A stretch of DNA of 64,000 nt from JBNJGB01 sp051747385 (GCA_051747385.1 JBNJGB010000013.1:102095-166094); one strand, 5' to 3'. Numbered from the stretch's first letter, positions 24,353 through 37,364 are shown. Made by a program: numbers and translations. Notes: generated by a model not told the origin, from the letters alone.

Positions 24353-26349
24353 TGTCGGCCCCGTCCACCGCGCGGCTGCAGCTCGACCTGGCCCTCGTGG
24401 GCGGCGAGCTCCGGGCGACCATCGCGCGGCCGCGCGACGCGCGTGCGCCGGTGCGGAACTGCGCGCGGCGGACCTTCGACGAGGCGCGCGTGCGTGAGCT
24501 CCGCGAGGAGATGACGACCCTCCTCAACCAGGCCAGCCGCTGGGGCGACCTGGGCGCCGGCGGCAGCGACCTGCTCCGCCGGCACGGACAGCTCCTGTTC
24601 GACGAGGTCCTCCCGCGAGCGGTGAAGGACGCCATCCGCGAGGCGGGCGCCTGCGACCTGGCCCTGCTCCTGGACGACGACCTGGTCTTCGTCCCGTGGG
24701 AGTGGATGCACACGGGCGAGCGTTTCCTGGGGCTGGACTGCGCCGTGGGCCGGCTCGTGCGCACGGAGCGCCCCCTCGCCGCGGCGGGCCGCACGAGCCC
24801 CGGCGAGCGTCGGAAGATGCTGGTCCTCTGCGATCCGCGCGGCGACCTCCTCGGCTCCTACTACGAGGGGGTGACCCTGCGGGATCGCCTCGACGCCGAG
24901 CGGCACCGGCTGACGGTGGACCTGCGGAGCACGGAGGTCGGCGCCGGGGAGATCAAGCGGATCCTCCGCGAGTACGACGTCATCCACTACGCGGGCCACG
25001 CCGAAGCCTGGCCCGAGCGGCCGTGGGACAGCGGCTGGCTCGTCCACGACGGGGTGCTCACCGCCGCGGAGATCCTCGACCTGGCGGGGGGACGCCCCTT
25101 CCCCGAGCTGGTGTTCGCCAACGCCTGCCGCTCCGGCCGCGTCGAGGCCTCGCTCCTGCCCCGAGACACCGGCGAGGCCGTGTACAGCCTGGCCAGCGCC
25201 TTCCTCCTCGCGGGGGTCCGACACTACGTGGGGACCCTGTGGGACGTGCCGGACGAGGCCGCGAGTCACTTCTCCCTCGCCTACTACGAGGCGCTCCTCG
25301 GCGGCGCGACCCACGGGCGCGCCATGGCCCGAGCGCGCGACGCCATCCGGGCGCGCTACGGCGCCGACAGCGTCCTCTGGGCGGCGTGGGTCCTTTACGG
25401 AGATCCGTCGGTCGCCTGCTTCCCGCCCGACCGCCCCCCGACGAGCGCGCGGCCGCCCCGACCCGCGCCGACGAGCACGCCTCCCCGCCGCGCCGCGCCC
25501 CATCCGCTGGTGACCCGCGGAGCGCGCGTCGCCGCGTGGCGTCCCCTCGCGGCGGATCCCCCGTTCGAGATGGCGGGAGCCGGCCACCGCCGCCTGCTCG
25601 GCGCGCTGGCCATGTGCACCGCCGTGACGCTGGCCGCGCTCCTGACCCTGCTCGCCGCGCGCCCGTCGGACGAGACGAAGGCACACCTGGCCCCGATGGC
25701 GCTCCTCCCCGGGGGCGCCGAGCCCGAGCTCTTCCCGGCTCCCCGTCCGGAGTCCCCCGGCCCGGAGCACGCCACCGCGTCCACCGCCCTGGTCCGGCCT
25801 GCGGAGGGCCCCGTCCTCGAGGCGATCGTCCAGCGCCCGGAGGCCACAGGCGACGACCGCGAGGTGATTCTGCGCGAGGGCGGGGAGGTCCGCTCGTGGG
25901 ACAACTTCCGGCTCCGCTATCGCCTGGACGCCCCGGCTCCGACCGCCCTCTGGCACCTGGAGAGCCAGGGTCGCGTCCAGCGCATCCACCCGGCGGGTGA
26001 CGCGGCGCCCGAGGTCGCTCCGGTTGGCTGGACGACGCTGCCCGACGACGAGCGGTGGTACTATCTGGACGATCGGCGCGGGGACGAGGTGTTCGTCCTC
26101 GGCGTCGGACCGACCGACGAGGAGCCTGCCGCGTGGCGAGAGGAGCTCGAGGGGCTGGAGCGGGCGCTGGTGCGGGTGCGCAAGGAGCCAAAGAGCACCT
26201 CCGCGGCCCCCGTCCTCCGCGGGATCGGCGGCACCCGGGCACGGCCCGCGACCGGCGAGGCCAGTCCCGACGTCCTGGTCCGGCGCGCCGTGGACCTGCT
26301 CCGGGCCCGCTACGACCGGGTCCGCGTGCTGAGGCTGCGGCACCGGTGA
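24352..26349 (+). CDS. CHAT-domain (caspase-like) protein with membrane helix
   Basis: The protein has 665 aa. The CHAT peptidase region spans about 115-355 with the His motif 'IHYAGHAEAW' (His about 216), the Cys motif 'FANACRSGR' (Cys about 259) and the family closing pattern 'VRHYVGTLWDVPDEAASHFS' plus 'WVLYGDPS'. A Pro-rich linker leads to a transmembrane helix near 420-440, then a region with 'LRYRLDAPAPTALWHLE' and 'DERWYYLDD', which resembles DUF4384-type domains. CHAT proteins are cysteine peptidases related to caspases and separase. The stop overlaps the next CHAT gene as GTGA. The gene order suggests that sigma-controlled expression feeds a protease pair. Confidence 0.88.
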   Translation: MSAPSTARLQLDLALVGGELRATIARPRDARAPVRNCARRTFDEARVRELREEMTTLLNQASRWGDLGAGGSDLLRRHGQLLFDEVLPRAVKDAIREAGACDLALLLDDDLVFVPWEWMHTGERFLGLDCAVGRLVRTERPLAAAGRTSPGERRKMLVLCDPRGDLLGSYYEGVTLRDRLDAERHRLTVDLRSTEVGAGEIKRILREYDVIHYAGHAEAWPERPWDSGWLVHDGVLTAAEILDLAGGRPFPELVFANACRSGRVEASLLPRDTGEAVYSLASAFLLAGVRHYVGTLWDVPDEAASHFSLAYYEALLGGATHGRAMARARDAIRARYGADSVLWAAWVLYGDPSVACFPPDRPPTSARPPRPAPTSTPPRRAAPHPLVTRGARVAAWRPLAADPPFEMAGAGHRRLLGALAMCTAVTLAALLTLLAARPSDETKAHLAPMALLPGGAEPELFPAPRPESPGPEHATASTALVRPAEGPVLEAIVQRPEATGDDREVILREGGEVRSWDNFRLRYRLDAPAPTALWHLESQGRVQRIHPAGDAAPEVAPVGWTTLPDDERWYYLDDRRGDEVFVLGVGPTDEEPAAWREELEGLERALVRVRKEPKSTSAAPVLRGIGGTRARPATGEASPDVLVRRAVDLLRARYDRVRVLRLRHR

Positions 26350-29216
26350 GGCCGGGGCTGCGGCTCGGGGCCGTGATCGCGTGGCTGATGCTCGGCCTCG
26401 CCGCCCCCCCGGCCGCCCTGGCGGACAGTTCCGGCGCCCCCTCCGCCGACTCCCTGGAGGACGCGCGTTGTCTCCTGGCGCGCGGACGCTACCGGGAGCT
26501 GTTCGTCGCCCTCGACCACATCGTGGCGGAGGCGCCCGCCGACGCGCGGGACGTCCAGAGCGGTGCGTCCACGCTACGCGCCCGGGCCCTGGCGGACATG
26601 GGCCGGCTCGACGAGGCGCGCGCTGCATCGGCGGAGGGCCTGCGCCTGCTCGTCGGCACGGCCCACGTGGAGGGCCTCGTGGACCACCTCCTGGCGCGCA
26701 GCGACATCGAACGCACCCTCGGGCGGACCGGCGAGGCGGAGCGAGCCCTCCGGGAGGCCGAGCGCTGGCTCGAGGCGCTGGGCGACCACGAGCGCGGCCT
26801 GCAGGCCTGGCTGGCGCGCGCCCGGCTGGCCCTACGGACCGGGCGCACCGACGAGGCGGGCGAGGCCGTGGCCCGGGCGCGGCGTTCGTGTCGTGCCATG
26901 CGGGACTCCGCCTGCCTCGCCCGGGTCTCCCTCGCGGAGGGTCGCGTGGCCCTGGCGCGCGGCGACCTGCACCGGGCCCGACGGCGCCTGCTCGCCGCCG
27001 ACGCGGCCTTCGCGCGCTCCGACGCTCGCCGGGACCGCGTCGGCGCCCTGCGCAGCCTGGTCGACGTATACGCGGCCCTGGAGAGGCCGGATCGCGCCGC
27101 CGCCACGTGCTCCCTGGGCCTCGAGGTGGCCAACCGGGTCGGGCACGCGCGGGGCCGGGCACGGCTGGAGCGTCGGGGCGGAGAGCTGGCCCTGGCCCGC
27201 GGTGACCGGGAGGAGGCCCGGCGTCACCTGGACCGGGCCCGGAGGCTGTTCCGCTCCATGGGCGCCCTGCCCGGCCTGGCGGCGAGCCGCCTGGTGCTGG
27301 CCCGGCTCGCTGAGGAGAGCGGGCGCCTCCCGGAGGCCCGGATCCACCTTCGCGCCGCGCGTCGCGCCTTCGCACGCACCGGAGACGCCCGGGGTCGGGC
27401 CCGTGCCCTCCGCGCCCTTGCCCGCACGGCGCGCGCTGCCGGCGACACCGAGGAGGAGGGGCGATGGCTCGAGGTCCTGGCTGACGGGCCGGGGCGGTCG
27501 GACTGGCGGATCGCGGCCCGCCTCGGCGCGCTCGCCCTGGAGCACGGCGACCGGGACGAGGCGGTGGAGAGGCTGCGGGAGGCCGTGGACGCCGTGGAGG
27601 ACCTCGGCGCCCTGCACGCCAGCCGGGACGACCGGGAGCGCCTGCGAACCGATCGGCTCGCCACCTACGATCGGCTCGTGGCGGCCTGGCTCCGGGGACC
27701 CCTGGACGAAGAGCGGATCCAGGGCGCCCTCCGGGCCTCCGAGCGCGCCCTGGCCACGGGCTACCGGGACCTGCTGGAGCGCGCCGACCTGCGCCGGGCG
27801 GGCCCCGAGGTGCGCCGCCTCCTGGACGCCCTCGACGCCGTGGACGAGCGCATGGACGAGCTGTCCCGGGCGCCGGCCGTCGACGGAGAGGCCAGCCGCG
27901 CCCTGCTGCGCCTGGGTCGGGAGCGGGCGGCCCTGGACAAGCGCATCCGCGCGCTGGACCCGGACCTGGAGCGACAGGCCACGGAGCGGCTCGGGCACGG
28001 CGTCGCGGAGGCCGTGGAGACCGTGCGGCGGCGCGTGGACGACCCCGTGGTCGTGCTGAAGTACCACCTGGCGCCGTCGCGCAGCCACCTGTTCGTGGTG
28101 CGCCGGGGGCGCGTCGAGACCCGGCCCCTCGCCGATCGGGAGACCCTGGAGGGCCTGGCCACCGCCTTCCACCGCTCGCTGCAGCAGCCGGCCCGCACCG
28201 CGAAGGACGCGCGGGAGCGCCGCCGCCTGGCGCGGAGCCTGTACGACCACCTCCTGGCGCCGGCCGAGGCCCTCCTGGACGGCCGCACGCGCGTCGTCGT
28301 CATCCCCCACCGCGGGCTGCGCCTCGTCCCGTTCGGCGCCCTGATGCCGGAGCCCGGGAGCGGCGGCCCGCGCTTCGCCCTGGAGCGCTTCACCTTCAGC
28401 TATGCGCCGTCCCTGGCCGCCGTCGCGGAGATCCACCGCCAGGCCGCGGAGCGCCAGCACCGGCGACCGCAACGACACACGCTGGCGGCGTTCGGCGACC
28501 CCCTCTATCCGGAGGACGCCCCGATCACCCTGAGGCGCCTGGAGGGGACCGCCCGGGAGATCGAGCGCGCCCGCCGGCACCTCGGGGCGGACGGGGGGCC
28601 GGGGACGTTGTTCCTCCGCGAGGCGGCGACCGAGGCCGCCCTCAAGCGCCTGGCCCTCCATCGCTACCGCTTCGTCCACCTGGCGACCCACGGCTACGCG
28701 GGCGACTCCATGGAGGGAGGGCGCCTCCCCGCGCTGTTCCTCGGGCCGGGCGACGGGGAGGACGGCGTGCTCGGCATCGACGAGGTGTCGGACCTCCGAC
28801 TGGACGCCGACCTGGTCGTCCTGAGCGCCTGCGGCAGCGGCCGCGGCCCCCTGACGCCGGGGGACGGCCTCGGCGGGCTGACGGGGGCGTTCCTCCAAGC
28901 GGGCGCCTCGGCCGTGATGGCGACCCTGTGGGCCGTCGAGGACACCCACGCGGCGCGGATGATGGACGTCTTCTACGAGAGGCTCTCGGACGGCGCGTCC
29001 CAGGCCCGGGCGCTGCGAGAGGCCCGCCTGGCGCTGCTGTCGGACCCGCCGGGGTCCGGGGAGGTCCACCGGGGCATCGGCGGGATCCTGGACCCGTCCG
29101 CGCCGCCGGACGACCGCGCCCGGCGCCGCGCGACCGCGGAGCGGACGCCCCGCACCGACCCCTTCTACTGGGCGTCCTTCGTCCTCGTGGGGGACGTGGG
29201 CGACATCCTGCGATGA
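26346..29216 (+). CDS. TPR-CHAT protein, exported or membrane-anchored
   Basis: The protein has 956 aa. An N-terminal hydrophobic segment ('LGAVIAWLMLGLAAPPAALA') looks like a signal peptide. About residues 35-480 are a long series of TPR-like helical repeats rich in Ala/Arg/Leu. The C-terminal 350 residues are a CHAT domain with 'YRFVHLATHGY' (His about 781) and 'VVLSACGSGRG' (Cys about 829), then 'GASAVMATLWAVEDTHA'. Both catalytic residues are intact. The start is the GTG overlapping the upstream TGA. If the signal peptide is real the peptidase works outside the cytoplasm while the first CHAT protein's domain is cytoplasmic. Substrates are unknown. Confidence 0.88.
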   Translation: MRPGLRLGAVIAWLMLGLAAPPAALADSSGAPSADSLEDARCLLARGRYRELFVALDHIVAEAPADARDVQSGASTLRARALADMGRLDEARAASAEGLRLLVGTAHVEGLVDHLLARSDIERTLGRTGEAERALREAERWLEALGDHERGLQAWLARARLALRTGRTDEAGEAVARARRSCRAMRDSACLARVSLAEGRVALARGDLHRARRRLLAADAAFARSDARRDRVGALRSLVDVYAALERPDRAAATCSLGLEVANRVGHARGRARLERRGGELALARGDREEARRHLDRARRLFRSMGALPGLAASRLVLARLAEESGRLPEARIHLRAARRAFARTGDARGRARALRALARTARAAGDTEEEGRWLEVLADGPGRSDWRIAARLGALALEHGDRDEAVERLREAVDAVEDLGALHASRDDRERLRTDRLATYDRLVAAWLRGPLDEERIQGALRASERALATGYRDLLERADLRRAGPEVRRLLDALDAVDERMDELSRAPAVDGEASRALLRLGRERAALDKRIRALDPDLERQATERLGHGVAEAVETVRRRVDDPVVVLKYHLAPSRSHLFVVRRGRVETRPLADRETLEGLATAFHRSLQQPARTAKDARERRRLARSLYDHLLAPAEALLDGRTRVVVIPHRGLRLVPFGALMPEPGSGGPRFALERFTFSYAPSLAAVAEIHRQAAERQHRRPQRHTLAAFGDPLYPEDAPITLRRLEGTAREIERARRHLGADGGPGTLFLREAATEAALKRLALHRYRFVHLATHGYAGDSMEGGRLPALFLGPGDGEDGVLGIDEVSDLRLDADLVVLSACGSGRGPLTPGDGLGGLTGAFLQAGASAVMATLWAVEDTHAARMMDVFYERLSDGASQARALREARLALLSDPPGSGEVHRGIGGILDPSAPPDDRARRRATAERTPRTDPFYWASFVLVGDVGDILR

Positions 29217-29249
29217 TCTCCGCGGCGGGGGTGTGGTAGACGGACGCGC

Positions 29250-30227
29250 ATGTCCCGCCCCCTCCCCTCGACGCCGGCCTGGCTCGTCGCCCTCGCGGCG
29301 GCGGCCCTGTCCGTGGCCGCCCTGATCGCGGACCTGCGAAGGGAGGCGCGGGTGCCGTCCGATGCCGCCCTGCACGCGGCCGCGGAGCGCATCCGGGACG
29401 GCTTCAGGGAGGGGGACGCCGTCGTGCTCGTCCCCCCGTGGCTCGAGCGCCCCTGGGAGATGCTCCGCGGCGCCGGGCCCGGCGCCCGGGAGTGGCCGTT
29501 CCCGGCGCTGCTGAGGGGCGGACGTGTCGATCCGGCGACGCTGCTGCGCTACGACCGCGCCTGGGTCCTGGCCGCGTTCGACACCCCCACGACGCCGCCG
29601 GGGATCCTGGACGAAGACCGGGAGGCCGTGTCCGAGGACACCTTCGACGGCGTCCGCGTCGCCCTGCACGACCTCGCCTCCGTGGAGGTCCTGGCGCGCC
29701 TGACCGACGACCTGGGGCACCTGGACGTCCGCCGGCGGCGGCCGAGCGGCGAGGTCATCCCCTGCCGACCCGCGGGGAAGCGCCAGCGCTGCGGGATCCA
29801 GGGCTGGCTGGATCCCCACCTGGAGCGACGCGACGTCTTCCATCGGGACGTGGAGTGGATCTACGCGCACCCCGGCCCCGGACGCGCCTCCCTGGTGATG
29901 GACTGGAACGGCGTCCCTCGGGGCGCGGCGCTGCTGGTCCGGGCCGGCTACACCCAGGCCGGCGTCCGCCACGACGAGGGCGCGCCGGCGACCGTCCGGG
30001 TCCTGCTCGGCGGCCGGGAGGTGGACCGGTTCTCCCTCGCCCCCTGGACCTACGCCCTGGAGCGGCGCCTCCTCCGGCTTCCGGAAGCCGACGGCCCGCT
30101 CGACGTGACCTTCGAGGTGCAGAGCGAGGACCCGCGCTGGCGCGAGGTGATGCTCCAGGCCGAGGTGCTGGACCGGATACCCGCCTCCGTCGCGGCGGAC
30201 GCCACCGCCGACGTCACGGTCGAGTAG
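29250..30227 (+). CDS. Membrane-anchored protein of unknown function
   Basis: The protein has 325 aa. One N-terminal transmembrane helix ('LVALAAAALSVAALIADL') precedes about 300 extracytoplasmic residues. The middle ('GFREGDAVVLVPPWLERPW', 'YDRAWVLAAFDTP') resembles the soluble loops often found with GT-C glycosyltransferases. The C-terminal part ('RVLLGGREVDRFSLAPWTY', 'PLDVTFEVQSEDPRWREVML') is beta-rich. Its 3' end overlaps that of the convergent glycosyltransferase gene by 14 nt, which suggests a long-standing pairing. No enzyme motif is seen. Confidence 0.7.
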   Translation: MSRPLPSTPAWLVALAAAALSVAALIADLRREARVPSDAALHAAAERIRDGFREGDAVVLVPPWLERPWEMLRGAGPGAREWPFPALLRGGRVDPATLLRYDRAWVLAAFDTPTTPPGILDEDREAVSEDTFDGVRVALHDLASVEVLARLTDDLGHLDVRRRRPSGEVIPCRPAGKRQRCGIQGWLDPHLERRDVFHRDVEWIYAHPGPGRASLVMDWNGVPRGAALLVRAGYTQAGVRHDEGAPATVRVLLGGREVDRFSLAPWTYALERRLLRLPEADGPLDVTFEVQSEDPRWREVMLQAEVLDRIPASVAADATADVTVE

Positions 30228-32253
30228 AACGCTCGCCGTCGCGCTCTCGGCGGTCGGGCTTTCTCTCCGGCCGCGCGTAGATCCGCAGCATGGGCACGCC
30301 CTCGTAGAGCACGACCTCCTCGGGCCCGGCCACGCGGAAGGAGCGCCGCACCCGGAGGTCCAGATCTCCGAAGGCCTTCTGGGGCTCGATGAGCGCCACG
30401 TCCGCCCCGCCCGGCCCGTGGTGATAGCGGATGTCGTGGCGGAGCAGGCCGTCGCGCTTGTAGGCGTCGTAGGCGTCGTAGGTGGTGTTCTGGAAGAACA
30501 CCCGGGCGCCGCGCGGGGCGTGCTCGTTCAGCCACGGCAGCGCCGGGCGGGTCGTGTAGCCCCAGTACAGGCGCATGAGCTTCCGGTCGGCCGCCCCCTG
30601 GGCGCCTCCGGCCACCAGGCTGTTCCAGTAGCCGGTGCCGAACGCGTTCGCCCGCACGGAGGCCCGGATGGGCTGCGCGTAGACCAGGACGAGCACGGCG
30701 CCGACGGCCACGGCGCGCAGCCAGGGCCGCCGCACGTCCCGGGCGATGCGGCGGAGGGCCGTCGCCAGGGCGTAGCCCCCGAACAGGAGGAGGAACGGCA
30801 TCCCGGTCATCCAGTGCTTCACGCCGCCGAAGATGGGCGTGCTCGGCAGGGCGATGAGGACCACGGGGACGAGGCCGTTCAGGAGCAGGAAGGCGTTGGC
30901 GGACGGCCCCGGATCACCCGCCTCCTCCGACGGGATCGGCTCCTCCTGCCGCCCGCGGCCGCGCCACAGGGCGAGCGCGATGCCCACGAGGATCAGCAGC
31001 AGGAAGGCCTCCGGCACCGTGAGGGCCGTCAGGGCGAAGGGGAACTCGAAGGGGAACGGCGGCACCTCCAGGGGTTCGCCGAAGTACCACTGCATGTAGT
31101 GGTCGTGCTGGAGGTGGAACCGGAAGTAGTCACTGACGGCGCGGAACGGGTCGTACCAGAGCTTCGGCCAGAGGACGAAGAGCATCGGGAAGGCCACGAC
31201 GGGCATGGCGAGCAGCGCCACGGGGATCGGCGGGAGGGACACGCGCAGGCGACCGGACGCCCAGGCGAGCCGGAGCCGGGTCCGGCCGCTCCAGAGCCAC
31301 CAGGCCAGCAGGGGCACCGGCAGGAAGAAGGCGTTGTGCTTCACCAGGAGCGCCAGGCCCCAGCAGACGCCGGCCGCCAGGGCCCAGCGCCGGTCCGTGA
31401 GCGAGCGCCAGAAGGCGTACAGAGTCGCGAGGACCCCCGCCACGATGGCCATGTCGAAGGCCGCCTGGTGGGCGTGGAAGAACTGCCGAGGCACGAAGAG
31501 GAACGCCACCGCCGCCAGCAGGCCCGCCAGCCAGCCGACGGTCGCCGAGCCCAGCAGGAAGATCAGCGCGACGGCCAGCCCGGAGGCCACGATGGCCGGG
31601 AGGCGCATGGCGGTCATCTCGCTCAGCAGCGCCAGGGGCCGGTCCTCGCGCGCCTGGCAGCCCGCCACGATCTCGGGGACGGCGCCGCCGCGCTCCGGGC
31701 CGGCGCAGACCTCGTGGAGATGGGCCGGAGCGCCCTCGTCCAGGCGCAGCGTGGCGTGGGATGGGGAGCGGTCCGCGACCGTCGCACGCCCCATCCGCCG
31801 CGACGGGTCGGTGGGATCGCCGCCCACCCGGAGCGGCCCCAGCAGCGCGACCTCGGCGCCCTCCTCGAAGCCGTCCGCCACCGAGAGGCCCCGGACCACC
31901 ATCCGGGGGGCGTCCTCTCCTCCCAGCCGCGGCGGGGGAACGAGGCGGCGATCCTTCCGGGCGAGGAGCCTCCAGGACGCCCCGAAGGCGGTCTTCATCA
32001 GCGGGGGATGCTCGAAGTTCCCGATCCAGGTCCGCACGACGGCGTCGCGGCCCATCACGTCGTGGACCTCGGCCTCGCCCTCGGCCTCCTCGAGGTGCGT
32101 GAACCACTCGGCGTACGACCGCGCGTAGCGGAAGTAGAAGGACTCGTCCCGGGTCACGCCCACATCCAGGGTGGACAGGAGCACGCCGCAGGTCGCCAGG
32201 AAGAGCCCCAGCGCCACCAGCCGGCGCGTCCGCGGTCGGAGGGTGTCGGGCAC
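30214..32253 (-). CDS. GT-C family integral membrane glycosyltransferase (PMT/ArnT-like)
   Basis: The protein has 679 aa with about ten membrane helices. The first loop carries an acidic pair ('GVTRDESFYF') and then 'NFEHPPLMKTAFG', both typical of polyprenyl-phosphate-sugar-dependent PMT/ArnT enzymes. An unusual insertion of about 100 polar residues (about 90-195) sits in the first large loop. The C-terminal about 130 residues are soluble. Such enzymes transfer a sugar from a lipid carrier to protein or lipid on the outer face. It starts at GTG, 4 nt after the kinase gene's stop, behind AAGGGGAG, so it is probably in an operon with that kinase. Confidence 0.85.
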   Translation of the reverse strand: MPDTLRPRTRRLVALGLFLATCGVLLSTLDVGVTRDESFYFRYARSYAEWFTHLEEAEGEAEVHDVMGRDAVVRTWIGNFEHPPLMKTAFGASWRLLARKDRRLVPPPRLGGEDAPRMVVRGLSVADGFEEGAEVALLGPLRVGGDPTDPSRRMGRATVADRSPSHATLRLDEGAPAHLHEVCAGPERGGAVPEIVAGCQAREDRPLALLSEMTAMRLPAIVASGLAVALIFLLGSATVGWLAGLLAAVAFLFVPRQFFHAHQAAFDMAIVAGVLATLYAFWRSLTDRRWALAAGVCWGLALLVKHNAFFLPVPLLAWWLWSGRTRLRLAWASGRLRVSLPPIPVALLAMPVVAFPMLFVLWPKLWYDPFRAVSDYFRFHLQHDHYMQWYFGEPLEVPPFPFEFPFALTALTVPEAFLLLILVGIALALWRGRGRQEEPIPSEEAGDPGPSANAFLLLNGLVPVVLIALPSTPIFGGVKHWMTGMPFLLLFGGYALATALRRIARDVRRPWLRAVAVGAVLVLVYAQPIRASVRANAFGTGYWNSLVAGGAQGAADRKLMRLYWGYTTRPALPWLNEHAPRGARVFFQNTTYDAYDAYKRDGLLRHDIRYHHGPGGADVALIEPQKAFGDLDLRVRRSFRVAGPEEVVLYEGVPMLRIYARPERKPDRRERDGERSTRP

Positions 32254-32257
32254 GCGC

Positions 32258-34390
32258 CTACTCCCCTTCCCAGGACACGGTCGTCGTGCGGCCGGTGCGC
32301 ACGCGGAACTCCAGCACGCGCTCCTCGCCGGACGGCAGCCGGCAGATCAGCTCGTGCACACCCGGGGCCAGGAAGACGTGGCCCCTCTCCCAGCGCCCGG
32401 GCTCGCGCGCGCCGAGACGACACACGACGTCGGACGGGACGCCGGCGAAGCGGACCCGGCCCAGCGAAAAGGAGGCGCGGACCACGTGCTCGGTCCCGTA
32501 GCCGACGCGGACCTCCTCCGAGCGGGACGCCTCCCCGGCGCGCACCTCGACCGTGTGGGTCCCCTCGATGATCGCCTCACGGAACGGCGTGCGCCCCCGG
32601 CGTCGGCCGTCCAGCAGGACCTCGGCGCCCTCGAGGTTCGAGCGCACGACGAGCGTCCCCTGGCCCCGGATCGTCCCGGGCACGCGTCGCTCGGACTCCT
32701 CCTCCCCGGGCGCCGCCGCGTCCGTCTCCCCTCCCTCGGGGCTCGGTCCGGCGTCGGCGGCGGGTTCCTCCCCGGCCTCGGCCTCCGCGTCCTCATCCGA
32801 GGTGTCGGCCTCCTCCTCCGCCTCTTCGCCCGTCGCCGCCGTCGCCGCCGCGGCGGCCGACGGAGACGCGCCCGCGGAGCCTTCCGCGTCCGGGTCCCCG
32901 CCGCCCTGCTCCACGGCGTCGGCGCCCGCGACCGCCGGGACCTCCGCCGCGGGCCCCGTCGGCTTCCGCTCCAACGGAGGCTCGCCCCGCGTCCCGAGGG
33001 CCGGCAACACCACCTCCACCGGCTCCGGCTCGGGCGGGGACGCCTCTCGCTCCGGCCCCGCCTCCCTCGCCACCGGGGGCGGACGCGAGTCCATCGCGCC
33101 CGGATACCTCGGGGCCTGCCCGTCGAGCCACCACAGGAGCCCGGCCGTCGCGGCGGCGGTCAGCACGAGGATGCTCGCGAGCACCGTCACGCGCCGGCGC
33201 CGCGCCATCGTTCGAAGCGCCGTCTTCCGCCGGAAGCCCGGCTTGTGGGCCGGGGTCAGCACGCCGGGCATGTGGCCGCTGGCGACCCCCACGCCGCCGA
33301 GCTTCCCGGCGTGGCGGATGGAGGGCTTCGTCAGCTCCACCTTGCGGCGCGTGGCCTGGAGGTCCGTCCGGCTGAGCGTGCGGCTCGCCTGGGAGATGGG
33401 GCGGCTGGTCGGCCCCACGGGCGTCGTGCTCACCTCCGCGTGGAGCGCCTCCACCCAGCGGACGTCCTCGTCGCGCCCCCGGACGACCCGGCGCACCAGC
33501 TCGCCGAGGTCCGAGTCGCCCACGTACTGGGCGTGGCCCTGGATGAACTGCTCCAGGTCGCGCTGCATGTGGCGGCCGCGCGGATAGCGCTCGCCGCGAT
33601 CCTTGGAAAGCGCCCGGAGGGTGACGGCCTCCAGGGCCAGGGGCATGTCCGGCGCGCGATCGCCGGGGCGAGGCGGCTCCTCGTGGACGATGGACGACAC
33701 CGTCGACAGGCCGGTCGCCTCCCCGAAGGGGCGCGTCCCGACAGCCGCCTCGTAGAGCAGGATGCCCACGCTGAACAGGTCGCTGCGGCCATCCAGCGGC
33801 TCGCCCATGATCTGCTCCGGCGACATGTAGCAGAACTTGCCCTTCACGACGCCGGAGTTGGTCTTGGTGCGGTTGATCTCCGCCTTGGCGACGCCGAAGT
33901 CGATCATCTTCACGGCGCCGTTGTACGAGATGAGCACGTTGTCCGGGCTCACGTCCCGGTGCACCAGGCCCAGGGACGCCCCGTCGGCGTCCGTGAAGTG
34001 GTGGGCGTAGTCCAGCCCGGCGCAGACGTTGGCGATGATGCGGGCCACGTAGTGATACGGGAGCCGCACGCCGAGGAGGCTGGCCCGGTCCATCAGGTCG
34101 CCGAGGGAGACGCCGCGGATGTACTCCATGGCCATGAAGTACGTGTCGCCCTCGCGCCCCAGCTCGATGATCTGCACGATGTTCGGGTGGGACAGGCGCG
34201 CCGCCACCCGGGCCTCGTCCAGGAACATCTCGATGAACTGCTCGTCCTGCGCGTACCGCGGCAGGATGCACTTCACCACCAGGTCCTTCTCGAAGCCGGC
34301 GGGCCCCGCCTGTCGGGCGTGGTAGACCTCCGCCATCCCGCCCAGGGCGATGCGCTCGAGCAGCTCGTACTTTCCGAGACGGCGGGGCAT
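32258..34390 (-). CDS. Transmembrane Ser/Thr protein kinase with PEGA-type C-terminus
   Basis: The protein has 710 aa. The kinase domain (about 7-270) has an intact catalytic set: Lys40, 'HRDVSPDN' with Asp146, and 'DFGVAK' with Asp164. A transmembrane helix lies near 400 ('VLASILVLTAAATAGLLWWL'). It is followed by a 140-residue acidic Pro/Ala/Glu linker and a C-terminal part (about 555-710) with 'LVVRSNLEGAEVLLDGRRRG', the pattern of PEGA domains, repeated in weaker form. PEGA domains are thought to sense or bind at the surface. The 'HRDVSPDN' version is common in Myxococcota kinases. It is likely co-transcribed with the downstream glycosyltransferase. Confidence 0.92.
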   Translation of the reverse strand: MPRRLGKYELLERIALGGMAEVYHARQAGPAGFEKDLVVKCILPRYAQDEQFIEMFLDEARVAARLSHPNIVQIIELGREGDTYFMAMEYIRGVSLGDLMDRASLLGVRLPYHYVARIIANVCAGLDYAHHFTDADGASLGLVHRDVSPDNVLISYNGAVKMIDFGVAKAEINRTKTNSGVVKGKFCYMSPEQIMGEPLDGRSDLFSVGILLYEAAVGTRPFGEATGLSTVSSIVHEEPPRPGDRAPDMPLALEAVTLRALSKDRGERYPRGRHMQRDLEQFIQGHAQYVGDSDLGELVRRVVRGRDEDVRWVEALHAEVSTTPVGPTSRPISQASRTLSRTDLQATRRKVELTKPSIRHAGKLGGVGVASGHMPGVLTPAHKPGFRRKTALRTMARRRRVTVLASILVLTAAATAGLLWWLDGQAPRYPGAMDSRPPPVAREAGPEREASPPEPEPVEVVLPALGTRGEPPLERKPTGPAAEVPAVAGADAVEQGGGDPDAEGSAGASPSAAAAATAATGEEAEEEADTSDEDAEAEAGEEPAADAGPSPEGGETDAAAPGEEESERRVPGTIRGQGTLVVRSNLEGAEVLLDGRRRGRTPFREAIIEGTHTVEVRAGEASRSEEVRVGYGTEHVVRASFSLGRVRFAGVPSDVVCRLGAREPGRWERGHVFLAPGVHELICRLPSGEERVLEFRVRTGRTTTVSWEGE

Positions 34391-34565
34391 GCGTGGACCG
34401 GGTCTCGCGGGATGGAAGGGCCGGGGGCGGGAGACGGATCGCCGCGCCTCCGCGGAGACACGCGGCCGCGGCCGAGTCTAGCAGCGTCCGGGAAAACTCT
34501 CCACGTCCCGGTGGCAACGCGAACCGGCGGCGCTCGGGCCGCTCATTCGAAGTGAATTCGACGCC

Positions 34566-37364
<2,799 letters not shown>

